A DNA stretch of 64,000 bases, taken from the NCBI GenBank assembly GCA_016098155.1, contig JAAAJB010000077.1:21387-85386 (forward strand). Reading direction: 5' to 3'. This document shows, in pieces, positions 12,301 through 24,265 of the stretch. The position numbers and the translations under genes are program-made. Each line of letters starts with the position of its first letter. The first letter of the stretch is position 1. This stretch comes from Actinomortierella ambigua. Taxonomy: Eukaryota > Mortierellomycota > Mortierellomycetes > Mortierellales > Mortierellaceae. The notes under the pieces are model-generated. The model was not told the origin of the DNA and searched no databases. It saw only the letters and a program-made list of their open reading frames with translations.

Positions 12301-14714
12301 GTCATCATCCTCTGCGTCGGCGACAACGGGTCGTGACGGTAGTGGTGGCCGAGGAGACGGACGCGGCGGCGGGGATAGTCGAGACTCGCGAGATGGTCGC
12401 GATAGCCGCGATGGTCGAGACAGCCGCGACAGCCGTGACCGACGGGATGGTCGCGAACATGGCCGTGACCATAGCCGGGCGTTTACCAACCCGCCACGAG
12501 ATCCACGAGATGTGTCACGGGAGCAGCAGTCGTCGATGACATCAATGCAGCGTGATGGCGGTGGCAGTCGTGATGGTCGAGGCGGTAGTACCGGCAGCAG
12601 CAGTGGTGGAGCTCTAGTCGAAGACAACATCCCAAAGGGCCCTGCTGGCTGGAAAGACCCGTCGTCGGCGTCGTCGTCGTTGAATGATCGAGACAAGGAC
12701 CGCTCTTCGCGAGACAAGGATGAAGGAGAGAAGGACAAGGAGAGAGGAGGAGGAGGAGGGGACCGAGACGGTCGTAGTGGTGGAGATCGAGAGCGAGTCC
12801 GCAGTGACCGCAGCAGCAACGAGATCCACACTGACAAAGACAAGGAGAAGGAGAAGGACCAAGAAAAGTCGTCATCATCGTCCAGCAAGGATCGGTCCGA
12901 GCGGCGCCGAGATCGTGGTAGTAGTGGGCGCGATGGGTCCAGGGAGCGGTCATCCAGGGACCGATCGTCACGTAGTACTGATCAAGAAGGATCGTTCAGC
13001 GGAGGAGGAGGTGTAGCGACAGCTGGTAACAGCAATACCACGACTGCCACCACTGCTACCGCCGCTGCGGGTGGTGGAAGTAGCAGCTCTGGCCGATCGT
13101 CGGATCGACGGAGCCGTGACAGGGATCGAGACGAAGGACGATCGCGCGGATCGCCGTCCCGCCGCGATGAGACGACCATCAACATTTCATCGGCGACCAC
13201 GACAACTACGTCGTCTACCGCGGCCACAGCCGCCTCCAGCACTACAACGGGACGCGAACGCGGTAGCAAGACGTCATCATCGTCACGGTCGGAGCGGTCC
13301 TCGGGAAGCAGCGAGCGCAAGCGTGGCCGAGAGAGTAGGCACCAGAGTCCAGAGCGGGATCATGGATCGCCTAAGCGCCGTCGTGAAGGCGGTGAATCGG
13401 AGAGTCTAGCCAGTGGTGGTGGTGGTGGTGGTGGTGAGGGTGACCGTGACCGTAGTGAACGAGACCGCGACCGGGACCGAAGTGATCGCGACCGGGATCG
13501 AAGTGATCGTGATCGAGACCGAGAACGGGAGCGAGAGCGAGACAAAGGTGGAGAACGGGACCGGGACCGGGACCGCAGTGATCGGGACCGCAGTGACCGT
13601 GACCGAGAACACAACAGCAGCAGTAGCAGCAGTAACCGGGACCGAGAGCGAGACCGGGATCGTGACCGTGGAGACAAGGATCGTGACCGCGATCGTGGAG
13701 GAGACCGCGACCGCAGTGACCGCAGTGACCGCAGTGACCGTGACCGAGAGCGGGATCGTGGAGATGTACCAGGGTCGCCACGGAAGCGGCCGATTCAGCC
13801 AGATGACTCGCCTCCAGAGAGTAGCCTGTATGCTCGAGGGGAGCGCAGCCGTGACCGTGAACGACATGCTGGTGGTGCCTCAAATAGCAGCGGCGGCAAT
13901 GGTGTTGCAGGTGGTGCAGGTAGTAGCTCACCACACTCGCGCGATGCTGATACGCGTATGATGCCACCCCCGCCGCGCAAGGATGCCAGCCCCGCTATTG
14001 CGTCTTCGCTTTCCGGTAGCCAAAACGTACGTGAGAAGGGAAACTGTTTTTTTGCATGGTGACGATTTGATATGTTTGAACCCAATCGGATGGTCGCTAA
14101 CAAACCCTCCTCATTTTTTCTCTCTCTCTCTTACATAGTCGTCACCATCAGCAACAACATCTGGACCCCACGCAGTGCCAACAGGCAGCACAAAGCGCAT
14201 CAAGCTGAACCGATCATCGGAGTCTGACCTTGGTTCACCGCTGCTCCGGACAGGGGCCTTTGCATCCTCGTCGGCGTCATCACCATCATCCACTGCATCA
14301 CCATCCAACACGAATGCCAGTGCATCCATTTCGGCAGGAGCAGGAGGTTCGGCAGCGCCAGCGGCCGCCACGACAACATCTTTGTCTTCGTCATCAGCGC
14401 CCATTTCTAGCACTGACAACAGCGCAGCATCTGGAGGCAGCCACAGGGGTAGCAGCAGCAGCAATGGTGGTGGTGGTGGTAGTGGCGGAGGAGGAGACCG
14501 AGACCGAAGCAACCACCGGATCCGAGGCACTGGCGCGAACGACATTGATATTCCGCAAGAGGGTCTGTCGACACGGAACCTGCGGTTGAGCCGAAATGGC
14601 AACAGCAGCTCTGAGGCACGGTCGTCAGAGAGTGGACGACGAGAGAGTGGTTCTGGATCCGGAGGTGGAGGAGGAGGTTCTTCATCTGGTCGTCGTCGAC
14701 AAAACCGCCGTTAA
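6339..14714 (+). CDS. THO complex subunit 2 (THOC2-like) with very long RD/SR-rich tail
   Basis: THO2 is the scaffold of the THO/TREX complex, which couples transcription to mRNA packaging and export in the nucleus. Nine exons (6339-6406, 6517-6793, 6923-7050, 7164-7318, 7412-7584, 7692-7790, 7894-7989, 8105-14026, 14139-14714) keep one frame and give 2497 aa. Recognition rests on N-terminal signatures (KQTKFNLLREASEGFSK, then ALTGYFNLDPNRVLDLALDV) and the mid-protein block ILFWQLSLYDIYVPNDQYQT near residue 1075. From about residue 1395 the rest is low complexity. It has Ser/Gly runs, a Gln-Ser/Pro-Gln repeat, then long Arg-Asp/Asp-Arg/Ser-Arg repeats from about 1750 to 2220, resembling the basic RS-like tail of animal THOC2. 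The first seven exons are short and the eighth is 5.9 kb. Confidence 0.93.
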
Positions 14715-14769
14715 AAAACACGAAGCCCTGGTCGTCGTCGACAAAACCGCCTTTAAAAACCACGGACCA
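14686..14769 (+). repeat. 42-bp tandem duplication across the THO2 stop codon
   Basis: Two adjacent copies of a 42-bp unit begin ctggtcgtcgtcgac and share the segment through accgcc. They differ at only a few positions near the end. The first copy holds the THO2 stop (TAA at 14712) and the second is in the 3' UTR. Confidence 0.85.
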
Positions 14770-14903
14770 AAACGAAAGGAGTAGTTGAAAAAAAAATGAA
14801 AATAAAAGTAGCAGCTGATCTTTATTACGAGTCTTTTTTATTTTTGTAAGTGTGGCATAATTTGACATGAAAAAGGTGGGAAGGGTTGTGGTTGTTGTTT
14901 TTT

Positions 14904-15701
14904 TTACACAACGAATGGAATGAAGCGCCAGCGCTTGCTGGCATATGCAGTAAATTCAGACTTGAAGTGGTCCTTGAGCATCTGTTCTTCGCCACGGACA
15001 CGGTAAATGGTCAAGCCAACGCAGGCCACCAAGAAGCCGAGTGTGACCAGCTCGCCAGGCATGGGGATACGGATGGGCAGGATGTCGAGGATGGGTCGGG
15101 CAATGGCATCCCAGTAGCCCTGGTAGACCAAGAAGGCTAGGTAGGTCATGCCGGTCATCATCAATCCAGTGTAAGATGGGTGCAGCAAGTACTTGTATGG
15201 TCCATCCTGAACGAGTTTGTGGTTGGGACGGATGGTGAGGGCGTACTAATAAAATAAAAAAAAAACGAGGGTGAAGTTGTGTAAGTTGTCATGGATATGG
15301 TTTGTGTTCCCCAATGGTTAGAATCAATCAACACCCCCCCCCCTTACTGTTCATCTCTCTCTCTCTCTCTCTCAACTTACGGTAAAGAATCGATCAAGGG
15401 TCCGGAATGCCCATGCACGTAAGAGGTAGCCCAGGATGGCTACTGTGGTGGCCATGGCCTGCCAGGTCTTCAAGTCGGACGCGATCCAACCTCGATACAT
15501 AAAGGCCCAGTAGACGGCAGAGCCGATCATGGCAGCCACCTGGCCAACGTCGGGCATCAGGTGGATCATGAGCAAGGCAAAGACGCCCTCGTCCTTGATC
15601 TTGTCTGTTGCTCTGGAGGTCGTCTTTGCCGAGGGTGGAGGCCGGATGGAGAGGATCAGGACGGCGGTATGCACAGCAAGCACTACAGTTTTCGCGAGCA
15701 T
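14904..15701 (-). CDS. isoprenylcysteine carboxyl methyltransferase (ICMT) family membrane protein
   Basis: Two exons (15701-15381 and 15245-14904) give 220 aa. The first half has an N-terminal hydrophobic helix and further membrane segments (ALLMIHLMPDVGQVAAMIGS, then TVAILGYLLRAWAF). The second half holds the family core. This comprises RTLDRFFTYALTIRPNHKLV, DGPYKYLLHPSYTG, a further hydrophobic pair, and RVRGEEQMLKDHF with RWRFIP at the end. These are the SAM-binding and helix-turn-helix features of ICMT-like enzymes. True ICMT methylates prenylated CaaX proteins in the ER. Many fungal relatives of this length have no tested substrate, so the exact reaction is uncertain. It may act downstream of the isoprenoid pathway represented by the isomerase gene at 22.4 kb. 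Confidence 0.82.
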
Positions 15702-16421
15702 TCTCAGTGTTGTATTATTGGGGCTGGTGTGTGTGGGGGGTTTTGAGTGTTGAGGGAAGTCTGAGTGGGAGGAATGGAAGGATGAAATGTGGAGTGAAAT
15801 GAGAAGAGTGTCTTATATGAAATGACAATGGTGTGAAGACAGCAAGTTCGTTTGTGGAGACACTTGCCAAGTTTCTGAGCAAAAAGAGTCAAACTCTATG
15901 ATTGCCTCGAGGAACTCGGCTGGACAAATAGTACATATGATTTCCTTTCTACCTTGCCCCCCGCAATCGGCTTGTCCCCCACCCACCACCACCCCACTCT
16001 TCTCCACCCTCGTTTTCTCTTCTTTTAGAATTCAGAAGGGGCTACATGTGTATGCTGCCGAAAAATGTGTTGCTCTCTCCTAAGCACCATCCCTTGGCTG
16101 TGTGGGTTGCGTGCGGTTGGGTGTACAAGAGAAAACGTGCACAGACAGAGTCGCTTCATCGCACCCATTCTTGTTTGTTGTGTTTGCCCACCTGCCAGAG
16201 TCTTGCATTGTCACGCAAGCTTGTTGGACTGTTCAGGTGCAAGAGCTTGGCAGCCGAAACGGGTTCATATGGGATGTGTGGGGGGGGGGAGAGGAGGGAA
16301 AAGAGAGCCCTTGCAAAAAGAGGTCACACACGGCTGGGACTGCTTTCCATTAAAATCCCAAAAGTATGTTGTACATCGTCTAAAGATCCCATACGATTGG
16401 CGTGTGAGGCTGTTACGCTGC
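15702..16421. other. spacer upstream of ICMT-like and U6 genes
   Basis: Intergenic, with purine/pyrimidine-rich stretches and a G-run at about 16280-16290. No coding region is convincing. Confidence 0.6.
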
Positions 16422-16428
16422 TTAAATA
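16422..16428 (+). promoter_or_regulatory. TATA-like element of the U6 gene
   Basis: TTAAATA lies 23-29 bp upstream of the inferred U6 5' end, the spacing expected for a TATA-dependent RNA polymerase III U6 promoter. Confidence 0.65.
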
Positions 16429-16450
16429 GCGGGAGTGACTTACTATTATT

Positions 16451-16570
16451 GTGTTGGGATTTTATCCCACACATACCTTAAACTTGGAACGATACAGAGA
16501 AGATTAGCATGGTCTCTGCACAAGAATGACACGTAAATCTACGAGTGGAAGCCCCACGGGGCAATTATTT
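16451..16570 (+). ncRNA. U6 spliceosomal snRNA
   Basis: The central sequence is that of U6. It has TTGGAACGATACAGAGAAG with the ACAGAGA box that pairs with the 5' splice site, then AGATTAGCATGG with the catalytic AGC triad, then the internal stem-loop and TGACACGTAAAT. Against the common animal/plant U6, CCCCUGCGCAAGG is replaced by UCUCUGCACAAGA, so stem changes are matched on both sides (C-G to U-A). This supports a functional RNA. A 5' hairpin (TTGGGA...TCCCA) starts at 16451, and the 3' end contains a perfect GCCCC/GGGGC hairpin before a T-run. The exact 3' end is not certain; the canonical length would end near 16557. Confidence 0.95.
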
Positions 16571-16576
16571 TTTTTT
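16568..16576 (+). terminator. RNA polymerase III T-run terminator of U6
   Basis: Nine consecutive T residues follow the U6 body. Confidence 0.8.
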
Positions 16577-17422
16577 CTTTCTCTCGGGGGGTACCTTCAC
16601 TGGGGCATGCAGGTCCCCCACATGTTGCTTTTGCAGGTTGCTACGACAGATAGCCAACTCCTCTCTCTCACAATGGTTTTTTTTGTTGAGCAGTAGTTCT
16701 CTAGGCGCAAACAAACAGGTTAAGGCCAGTGCCGAGTCTGTCTTCCTCCTCCATGTTCTTGTAGGCCCCGGTCCTGTAAGCTCCTAGGCACGGGATTGCC
16801 AGATCGATCCTCTCCTTCTCTCTTTCTCTCTCTCTACATTATAGAAAGGATGAGACGGTGAAGTAGTTTTGCCCACCAGAGTTCCTGAATGCCATCGTTA
16901 TCCACATATCAAGACGCACGTTGGCATCGAAAGGCTTAGAAATACATCGACAAAGGAGAGTGGGTACAACCATTTTTCACCTTTCCTCATCCCCGCGGAG
17001 AATGGATACCACCCACCCCTTTACACGAGTAAACAATGTCAAGTTGCTTGCTGAGAGACAACATTGTTAATGGCGTGGCAGCCATACAGCTCAGGATGCT
17101 TGACATCGCTGAAAGTGACTACAGAAGAGAAGAGAGGGAGCATCCTTGGGTCAGCTCTGTCACGTATCTTGCCTCATCAATAATCTCTTTGCTACGAGTC
17201 TATGGAGGTGTAAAGGAAGCAGTCCATATCATCTTTGTTTCCTGTGCGGTTGTGTGCTTGAGGCATGGCCATGCTTGCCACGCAATTTTTTTTTGTTTCG
17301 GTTGTCAAAGGGGCACACAGGAATCGGACTGCTCAATCCCCCTCACCTCTCTCTCTACTCTCTGTCTGGACGACTCTGTTGCTGAACTACCACTTCTCTC
17401 CACATCCATTCCCCAGGCAGGC
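16577..17422. other. spacer / probable 5' UTR of the nucleotidyltransferase gene
   Basis: CT-rich tracts occur at about 16807-16837 and 17340-17375, and a T-run lies near 17287. An open frame continues upstream from the chosen ATG at 17423 to 17036, but its composition is unlike the protein. I read it as 5' UTR, possibly with an intron ending at CCCCAG. Confidence 0.5.
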
Positions 17423-20400
17423 ATGGCAAACAAGAAGTCGGGGCGCAATAGCTCCAGGAATCCTGCACCCCCAGCAGCAAATGCACCACCCACAACTGCT
17501 GCCTCTACTTCTGCTACTGCATCGGCCCCCAAGAATGCATCTGTCGCCTCCTCCGACCTCGACAACAACATGCGGGAAAAGTTGGGGATTACGCCGAGCA
17601 TGGTCATTCATTCCAGCACCGACCTCCACCTGACATTCATTGAGGCCCTTTACGATTGCATCGTGTACGAGCTTGCTCTCAAGAAAGGTCTTCACCTGAA
17701 GCACCGGGACGTCGCTGTCCGCTATGCCCAGATCCAGATGGCGTTTGCCTACGCGATATCTCCATTGATAGGCTGGCGGGACGACCTCTATTACTCGATT
17801 ATCATCTCGCGAATGCACAATAGCCCTGCAGCAGTGGAGGCATTTGCCAAGACAGCCAGCCCCATTCGCGTCAAGGGTCTATATCCGTATAACCGCCAGA
17901 TATACATGAAGACGCAGCTGATTGAGCTCGGGTACGATTATGAGCATGTCAACGGCTATGTAGCAGTGGACTCGTTGATTGAGCGATCAGAGTACATCGC
18001 ATCGGAAGGCGAGGAGGATGCTCGCAGTCTTACGAGCGACCAGCATGTCGGCTACTTTGCGCTGCCAAGGCTTAGCAAGGACCACCAACTAGTCTTCCAC
18101 CAGCGCTATATCGCCATGGTCCCCAAGGAGTACCACGATCCAATTGCTGTCATCGTGCTGGCCCTCCGTCGGATCTGGGGAAGCACAGGCACAAATGCGA
18201 CTACCAAAGAAGGCAAGACCCGTCTCGTCAAGCGAGATCGTTTCGGGGTGGAGGAGTACACAGAAGATTGGACACGGAAGTATGCTGAAAAACACAGGAT
18301 CAAGCCAGCCCCACCACCACTGCAACAGTCGCAAAAGTCGACGGCACCGCCAGTCCTCCATGAGCTGCACGAGTTGGAGATGGCGAATGGCTCGCTGCAC
18401 CACCACACCAAGGTCTTGCAGGCGAGGAGCGATCAGCTTCCATCATCGACTGCTACTACCACTGCTACTGCTGCATCCAAGGAGAAGCGTGATAGCCAGC
18501 CCTCGCCGTCATCACCATCTCCACTATCAGCAGCTCCGACGGAGAAGAAGGATCTACGGCCGCAGACAGCTACCTCAGCCTTGGAGAAGAAGACTGGCTT
18601 ACCCTCCTCGCAAGGGATAGCATCGGCTGGAGGTAGTGGCGCCCCGACCCTGCCTTTGACTGCAACGTCTTCTCTTCATGCAAAGAGTGACACCCAGCCA
18701 TCGACACCGACACCAGTCTCCAAGCAGTCCATCGGTTCCCAGTCACCAAAGCAACCCAGCAATCCTCAGCCATCCTCGGTTACTCCCAGGCAGCGCAACG
18801 ATACCCAACCAACAGCAGTGGCTTCGAAAGAGACCAGTGAGGTCAAGCCAGTAGCCTCCGCCACTTCAACAGAGAACAATACTCTTCAGCGCGCTGCGCC
18901 TACCTCCAAGTCAAGCAGCAATTCCCTGTCCTCGACGACTGCCTCTTCAAGCGATGCCAGCAGCTTGCTGCGGCCTTCCACGCCGCCCACCCCAAAGGAC
19001 AAACACGATCCTCAAGCTCCGGCAACTCCTCTATCAGCAAAGGCAAAGGGTGCTGTTTTGCAACCTTCACCCTCGCCTTCAAGCGGGAAGAGTAACACTC
19101 CACCATCAGTGCTTGCTGCATCGAAGCAGACCGACGACTCACAGGCGACAAAATCAGTTTTCAACAGTAGTGTTATCACTCCGCCATCGATGTCTGGTTC
19201 TACTGGCACTGCCGTTGCACCATCGCCACAGAACACTACAAAGCAGATGAGTGCCACCCAGGCCCGACCTACCGCTTCGGATTCTTCGCTGGCAACAGGT
19301 CAAGCCTCAGCAGCCAAGCAGTCTCAGCAGTCAACATCTTCCTCAAATGGGGCTAGCCAGTCGCCAATGCAGTCCGCTCCACCCAAGGACAAGGCCATTC
19401 CCAAGGTTGCTCAGAGCATCTCGAAGGATAGGCCTGATACCCAACAGTCGTTGGTCTCTGCGCCCAAGGCGAAGGGCGAAACTCTATCACCGGCAGCCCC
19501 GCTAGGCAGTGCAAGCAATGCTTCGACCTCCCTACTAAAAGCCTCTGGGCAGGCCGCTGATGCCAAAGCAGTCCCTGCCATGCTGACGAGTAAGGGCCTA
19601 GGTTTAACATCTCAAGCAACGACTGGTGCAACACTCGCCACAGCCACGGCTACGACTGCAACAACCGCAACAGCTGCAACCACCACAACAACTCCAGCAA
19701 CTGCAACAACCGTGACAACCACTACAACTGCATCAACTGCATCAATTGCAACAACTGCAACAATTGCAAAGACGGCAGCCACTCTCGCGACATTTTATCC
19801 AGAGAGGAAAGTAGCCACTCCACGAAAATTGGCTCCAACATTGAACAAGATGGTGGACGAGGCTTCTCCAGATAGTGCACCGACCTTTTATTGCGACCTC
19901 GAACTGGCGGACTTTAATGGCCCCAATCCGCATCTTCAACTATGCCAGCCCAAGGTCGACGGTTTGTCTCGGGTGCAATTCTACCAGGATCTCAGCGACC
20001 AGGCCAATCTGGCTTACGAGGTAACTATTTCCTCTCGTGATTTCTTATTATGTTCTGCATGAATAGAGATGATGATGATGATGATATTTTTTTTGGAGAT
20101 CTGACTTGGGTATCACTCGTCCATCACAATTCGAATGTCTACAGAGCGTCCTACCCGATGCAAAGACGGTAGCCAACCATGCAGAGTTGTTGTTGCTATT
20201 GCAAAGGGCCTTAGGTGAAATCTATCCAGGTCCTCAGTCCAATGTTCTATCATTTGGGTAAGCATATCTCTGCTCTCTGCTGTTGTTGATAGACAGAACT
20301 GAGTTTTTCCTTTTCCTTTTCCTGTTCCCCTACCCTCCCTTTGTTTTTATGAAAAATATTAATCAAAGAATGCTCTATTCCTTCAATGGTTGTCAATGCT

Positions 20401-21428
20401 TTACCTCTAGATCGTACTGTAATGGCCTGTTGATGAATGACAGCGACGCCGATTTCTGCATTGCAGGCGATTCACGAGCGAACGAACCACCACTCGCAGA
20501 CATGATGATTCTGGGGTTGTATCTGGAGGACATGGGTATGGAAGAGATTCAGGTGGTGGACCAAGCGACGGTGCCGATTGTCAAGTTTGTGGACCCACAC
20601 ACCAAACTCAAGGGCGATATCAACTATGGCAATCGACTTGGCGTGGTGAACTCGGAGATGATCAAGATGTACACCGAGATTGACATTCGATGCAAGAAGC
20701 TGTTGTATCTGGTCAAGCTACTGTGTCGACGTCAGGGGATCAACGACTCGAGCAAAGGCACGCTGAGCAGCTACGCCCTCAACATGATGGGCATTACCTT
20801 CTTGCAGAACCAGGTTCCACCTATCCTTCCTCGGCTACAGGCGCAGTCGAGTTCGACGACCGCGACCACAAAGTCTGTGGAATACTATCAACGAGGTCGA
20901 GAGGGCCGGATGATTTGGCGCAGCGTCAGTTGTACATACGACACAGATCTGGAGCGGTATCGGGACTTTGGTAAGGCGAATCGCAAGTCGATTGGGCGAC
21001 TCTTGTTAGAGTTTTTCGAGTTTTTCTCGCGTTATTATGATTACACTGGATGGGAGGTCTCGCCGGCGCTTGGTGTATTTGCTATCCAGCACTATCGCGG
21101 GCCACATCACTCAGGATGGGCATCAACCTCCGCCACAGCTACCACGCCATCCTCAACTCCAACCTCGACGACAGCGAGGGTGGGTAGCCCTGGTAGCAAC
21201 ACGGGCGCAAGCACTTTCAACAACTACAACAATGGCAATAGCAGCAACAACTACAACTTTGGCTATGGTTCACGCGCAAGCGCAGGCATTTTCCGGGTGG
21301 TGGACCCATTCTTGCCACAGCGCAACCTTGTTGGTACCTGTCGTGGCGAGAACATTGAGCTGGTGTGGCGTACATTTGACACGATCTACAAATCTCTTTC
21401 GAAAGGAGATCTGTATGGGGTCCTGTAA
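17423..21428 (+). CDS. Cid1-family terminal nucleotidyltransferase (non-canonical poly(A)/U polymerase)
   Basis: The enzyme adds untemplated nucleotides (A or U) to RNA 3' ends. Three exons (17423-20020, 20145-20257, 20411-21428) give 1242 aa. Residues about 50-300 form a conserved-looking N-terminal region that I cannot name. Residues about 300-790 are Ser/Thr/Pro/Lys low complexity ending in a Thr/Ala repeat. The catalytic part has FGSYCNG (Gly904-Ser905), D916-A-D918 in NDSDADFCI, and D973 in KGDINYGN, so the metal-binding triad is complete. The PAP-associated domain includes GTLSSYALNMMGITFLQ and the C-terminal RNLVGTCRGENIELVWRTF. The split codon for Gly904 is restored only by the splice at 20257/20411. 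Whether it prefers ATP or UTP cannot be told. Confidence 0.88.
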
Positions 21429-22415
21429 TTTTCTTTTTTTTTCTTTTTTTTTCTTTTTTTTTGCTCGCCAATGACATCCATTTCCTCCACTTCCCCACTT
21501 CTTCGCTTCCTCAGCTTCCCCACGTCCTCAACTTCCCCACATGTACAAAAAAGAAAAAATATATATATAAAAGAATAAAAAGAGCCAACAGAACAGCAGA
21601 ACAGCAGAACAGAGCAGAAAGAAGGGCATTCTGGATATGTTTGAGATTTGGATGATTCATAAACGTTAATGGGAACAACCTCCACAGACACCGAACACAG
21701 ACAACCCACGGTTACCCCTCGCCTCTCTGCCCGATGCTCTCGCTCTCGGAGGTGGTGGGGGTGGGGAGGGCCAACGTTGTTGCACTGGCCACGATTGTCA
21801 ACAATAGATACTGGATGGAGGTATGAAGGTAACATCGCGTTTATTTTCCTCATTGACTTGGGCATGCCGCCTTGACTCTGTGCCTCCCCCACCCCCACAT
21901 GCCCAACTGGTATGTGAGCTTGATGCTTTCCTACAAACAGATGGGGGAAAGGGGGGAAGGGGATGTCGCTAAAGCGGGGGAAGAGAGGGATGGGTAAGGT
22001 GCCTCTTTCTTTTCTTGGACCTCGGATGGATCAGACCACTTTGGGGACAGTCACTCCGATTCACTGCGATTGGCTGCAGCAGTGTCGGCAGTTGAGTTCA
22101 TTGATAGATGTGCCTGGGAGAACAATACAATCATACAAAAAAAAAAAAAAAAAAGAAAGCTCTTCTCGCTCCCACCCCCAGGCCTTCGCGAGTCTGCCTT
22201 GTTTTTTTTGTCTGAGTTTCCTTCCTTCCTCTAATCAGCTTTCTTCCTCCTCTTCTTCTTCTTCTCTCCCATTCATCTCCACTCTGCAATTTACCCTTCC
22301 TTCCTTCCTTCCTTTACCCTCACAGGAACAAGTTTCAAGGACCCTATACCACTCAGAGCTCAGCCTTAAGATTACTTCACCACCTCAGCCTCCCCATTCC
22401 ACCAAACTCGACACA
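21429..22415. other. spacer with homopolymer tracts
   Basis: It holds T-rich repeats at 21430-21462, an A-run at about 22137-22154 and TTC/CT-rich DNA just before the next start codon, typical of the leader of a well-expressed fungal gene. No gene is seen. Confidence 0.6.
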
Positions 22416-23510
22416 ATGGGTCACAGCACCACCGTCACTCCTCAGCCTGAGCCTCTTACCACCATGATTGCCGCCGACGTTGACCTGTCCAACTACGATG
22501 AGGAGCAGGTCCGCCTGATGGAGGAAATGTGCATTGTCGTCGACCGCGATGACAAGCGTATTGGAGCTGACAGCAAGAAAACCTGTAAGTCGCTTTTCTA
22601 GCTGCTAGCCAGGTCATTGTTTGGATGGTGTACTGTCATTTCTTTGTTGGGTCGTTCTCACGCACGATATGGCTTCATTTGAGTTTTTTTTGGTGCATTT
22701 CCGCCTGGTTCCCCTCACTCTGGATTGGGAGAGCAAAGAGAACAATGAACCATACAAATCAGGAAAGAGAAAAGAGGCACCTTCCACACCCCACTTTCCT
22801 TCCCCCCCTCACCAAAACCAGATATTCAAGGCTCAAAACTCAATGATGAGACTAATCGGGCAAACCCCTGTTTGTTTACTATTGTTTCGGTTTATACAGG
22901 CCACCTGATGAAGAACATTCTCGGCCTCAAGCTGCTGCACCGCGCCTTCTCAGTGTTCCTGTTCTCGGCCGACGGTCAAAAGATGCTGCTGCAGCAGCGC
23001 GCGACCGAGAAGATTACGTTTCCGGATGCATGGACCAACACCTGCTGTTCGCACCCATTGAACACAGCGGACGAGCTCGTGGAGGAGAACCAGCTGGGCG
23101 CGCGGACAGCAGCTCAGCGCAAGCTGTTCCACGAGCTCGGCATCGTGGCCGAGGATGTGCCGCTGGAGGATTTCCACTTTTTGACCAGGATCCACTACCT
23201 GGCGGCGTCGAACGAGGTGTGGGGCGAGCACGAGATTGACTACATCTTCTTTGTCCGCCCACAGCACAAGGAGCTGATCGATATCGCGCCCGTGGCGAAC
23301 GAGGTCCGGGATGTTATGTGGGTCACACAGGACGAGCTCCGGGAGCTGCTGGAGAAGGGCGTTCAGGAGGGGTCTGGTATCATTGTCACCCCTTGGTTCA
23401 AGCTCATTTGCGAAAACTTTTTGTTCAAGTGGTGGAACCGCATGCTTGAGAACGGCGGTGTCTCCAAGGTCGCGCGCCAGGAGGAGGTCGAGAAGATCTT
23501 CCGTCTGTAA
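22416..23510 (+). CDS. isopentenyl-diphosphate delta-isomerase (type I)
   Basis: It interconverts isopentenyl and dimethylallyl diphosphate, the entry step to sterols, carotenoids and prenyl groups. Two exons (22416-22584 and 22900-23510) give 259 aa, the normal fungal length. The splice restores KTCHLMKNILGLKLLHRAFSVFLF. The Nudix-like fold carries TNTCCSHPL with the catalytic Cys and GEHEIDYIFF with the catalytic Glu. The metal-binding His residues lie in CHL and SHPL. The ATG sits in a good context (acacaATGGG). The 315-nt intron is in the conserved region before the catalytic core. No peroxisomal or mitochondrial signal is evident. Confidence 0.96.
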
Positions 23511-23512
23511 AT

Positions 23513-23549
<37 letters not shown>

Positions 23550-23556
23550 GCACACA
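23513..23556. repeat. (CA)n microsatellite
   Basis: A CA/TA-interrupted dinucleotide run begins three bases after the isomerase stop codon. Confidence 0.95.
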
Positions 23557-24257
23557 TGTAAACGGAGACTTAAAAAACCAAAAAAATGGCCATTTTTATT
23601 TTTATCTCCGCTACCCTCCTCACCCTTCTCTCCTCTCTATTCACATATCGACACCCTCGAGTTATTGTAGTATTGTCATAAAGCAGAAACCTATATATCC
23701 ATCAGAGTCTGGTAGGCTGTGCGAGGGGGATATATGTTGTGCACTGATAGTTGCTAGGTGTGTGGTGATTTTTTTTTAAGGCTGTGGCCTTGATTCCAAG
23801 AGGGAGGACTCTTCCACAGGGAGTTGCCTCACAACATTTAGGCTAGATAGACTAAGGAAACAGATAGGTATCTGTACGAAGACAAACTCTGTTCAGCAAC
23901 TGACGAAAAATAGGAGGACGAAAAGGAGGACACGGAGTAAGATAAATCCTCCTTTTCTGCTCAGAAGAGCAGCGGATACGCGATGGCAATATTCGATCAA
24001 CACATTTTTATGTCCTGAATGCCCATCAGCTTTCGGTCACTCCGGATTTAACCATCCATGGTCCCTATCTTTTGATCGACATGGCCAAACAAGACACTGA
24101 CGCAGCAACGTCGGGCCATCTACCTTTTACCTGTTTCTTAATAGGAAAAAAAAACCCCCCCTTTCAGTATGATTTCCTCTTCAGCCTCTTGGACTTACAT
24201 CTTTCGCGTCCCTAACAAGTCAAGAGCGCATTCCTCCAGCTGTCCACTACCTCCGTA
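23557..24257. other. gene-free spacer
   Basis: I see only short T- and A-rich runs. It leads into the target site of the MITE described next. Confidence 0.6.
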
Positions 24258-24265
24258 ATGCCATC

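Noticed and set aside
17036..17422. Upstream extension of the nucleotidyltransferase frame
   Set aside because: Its composition is leader-like, with T- and CT-runs, and a CCCCAG acceptor-like site lies just before the better ATG at 17423.
22840..22899. TGATGA in the isomerase intron as a C/D-box snoRNA
   Set aside because: No D box and terminal stem at the right spacing before the splice acceptor.
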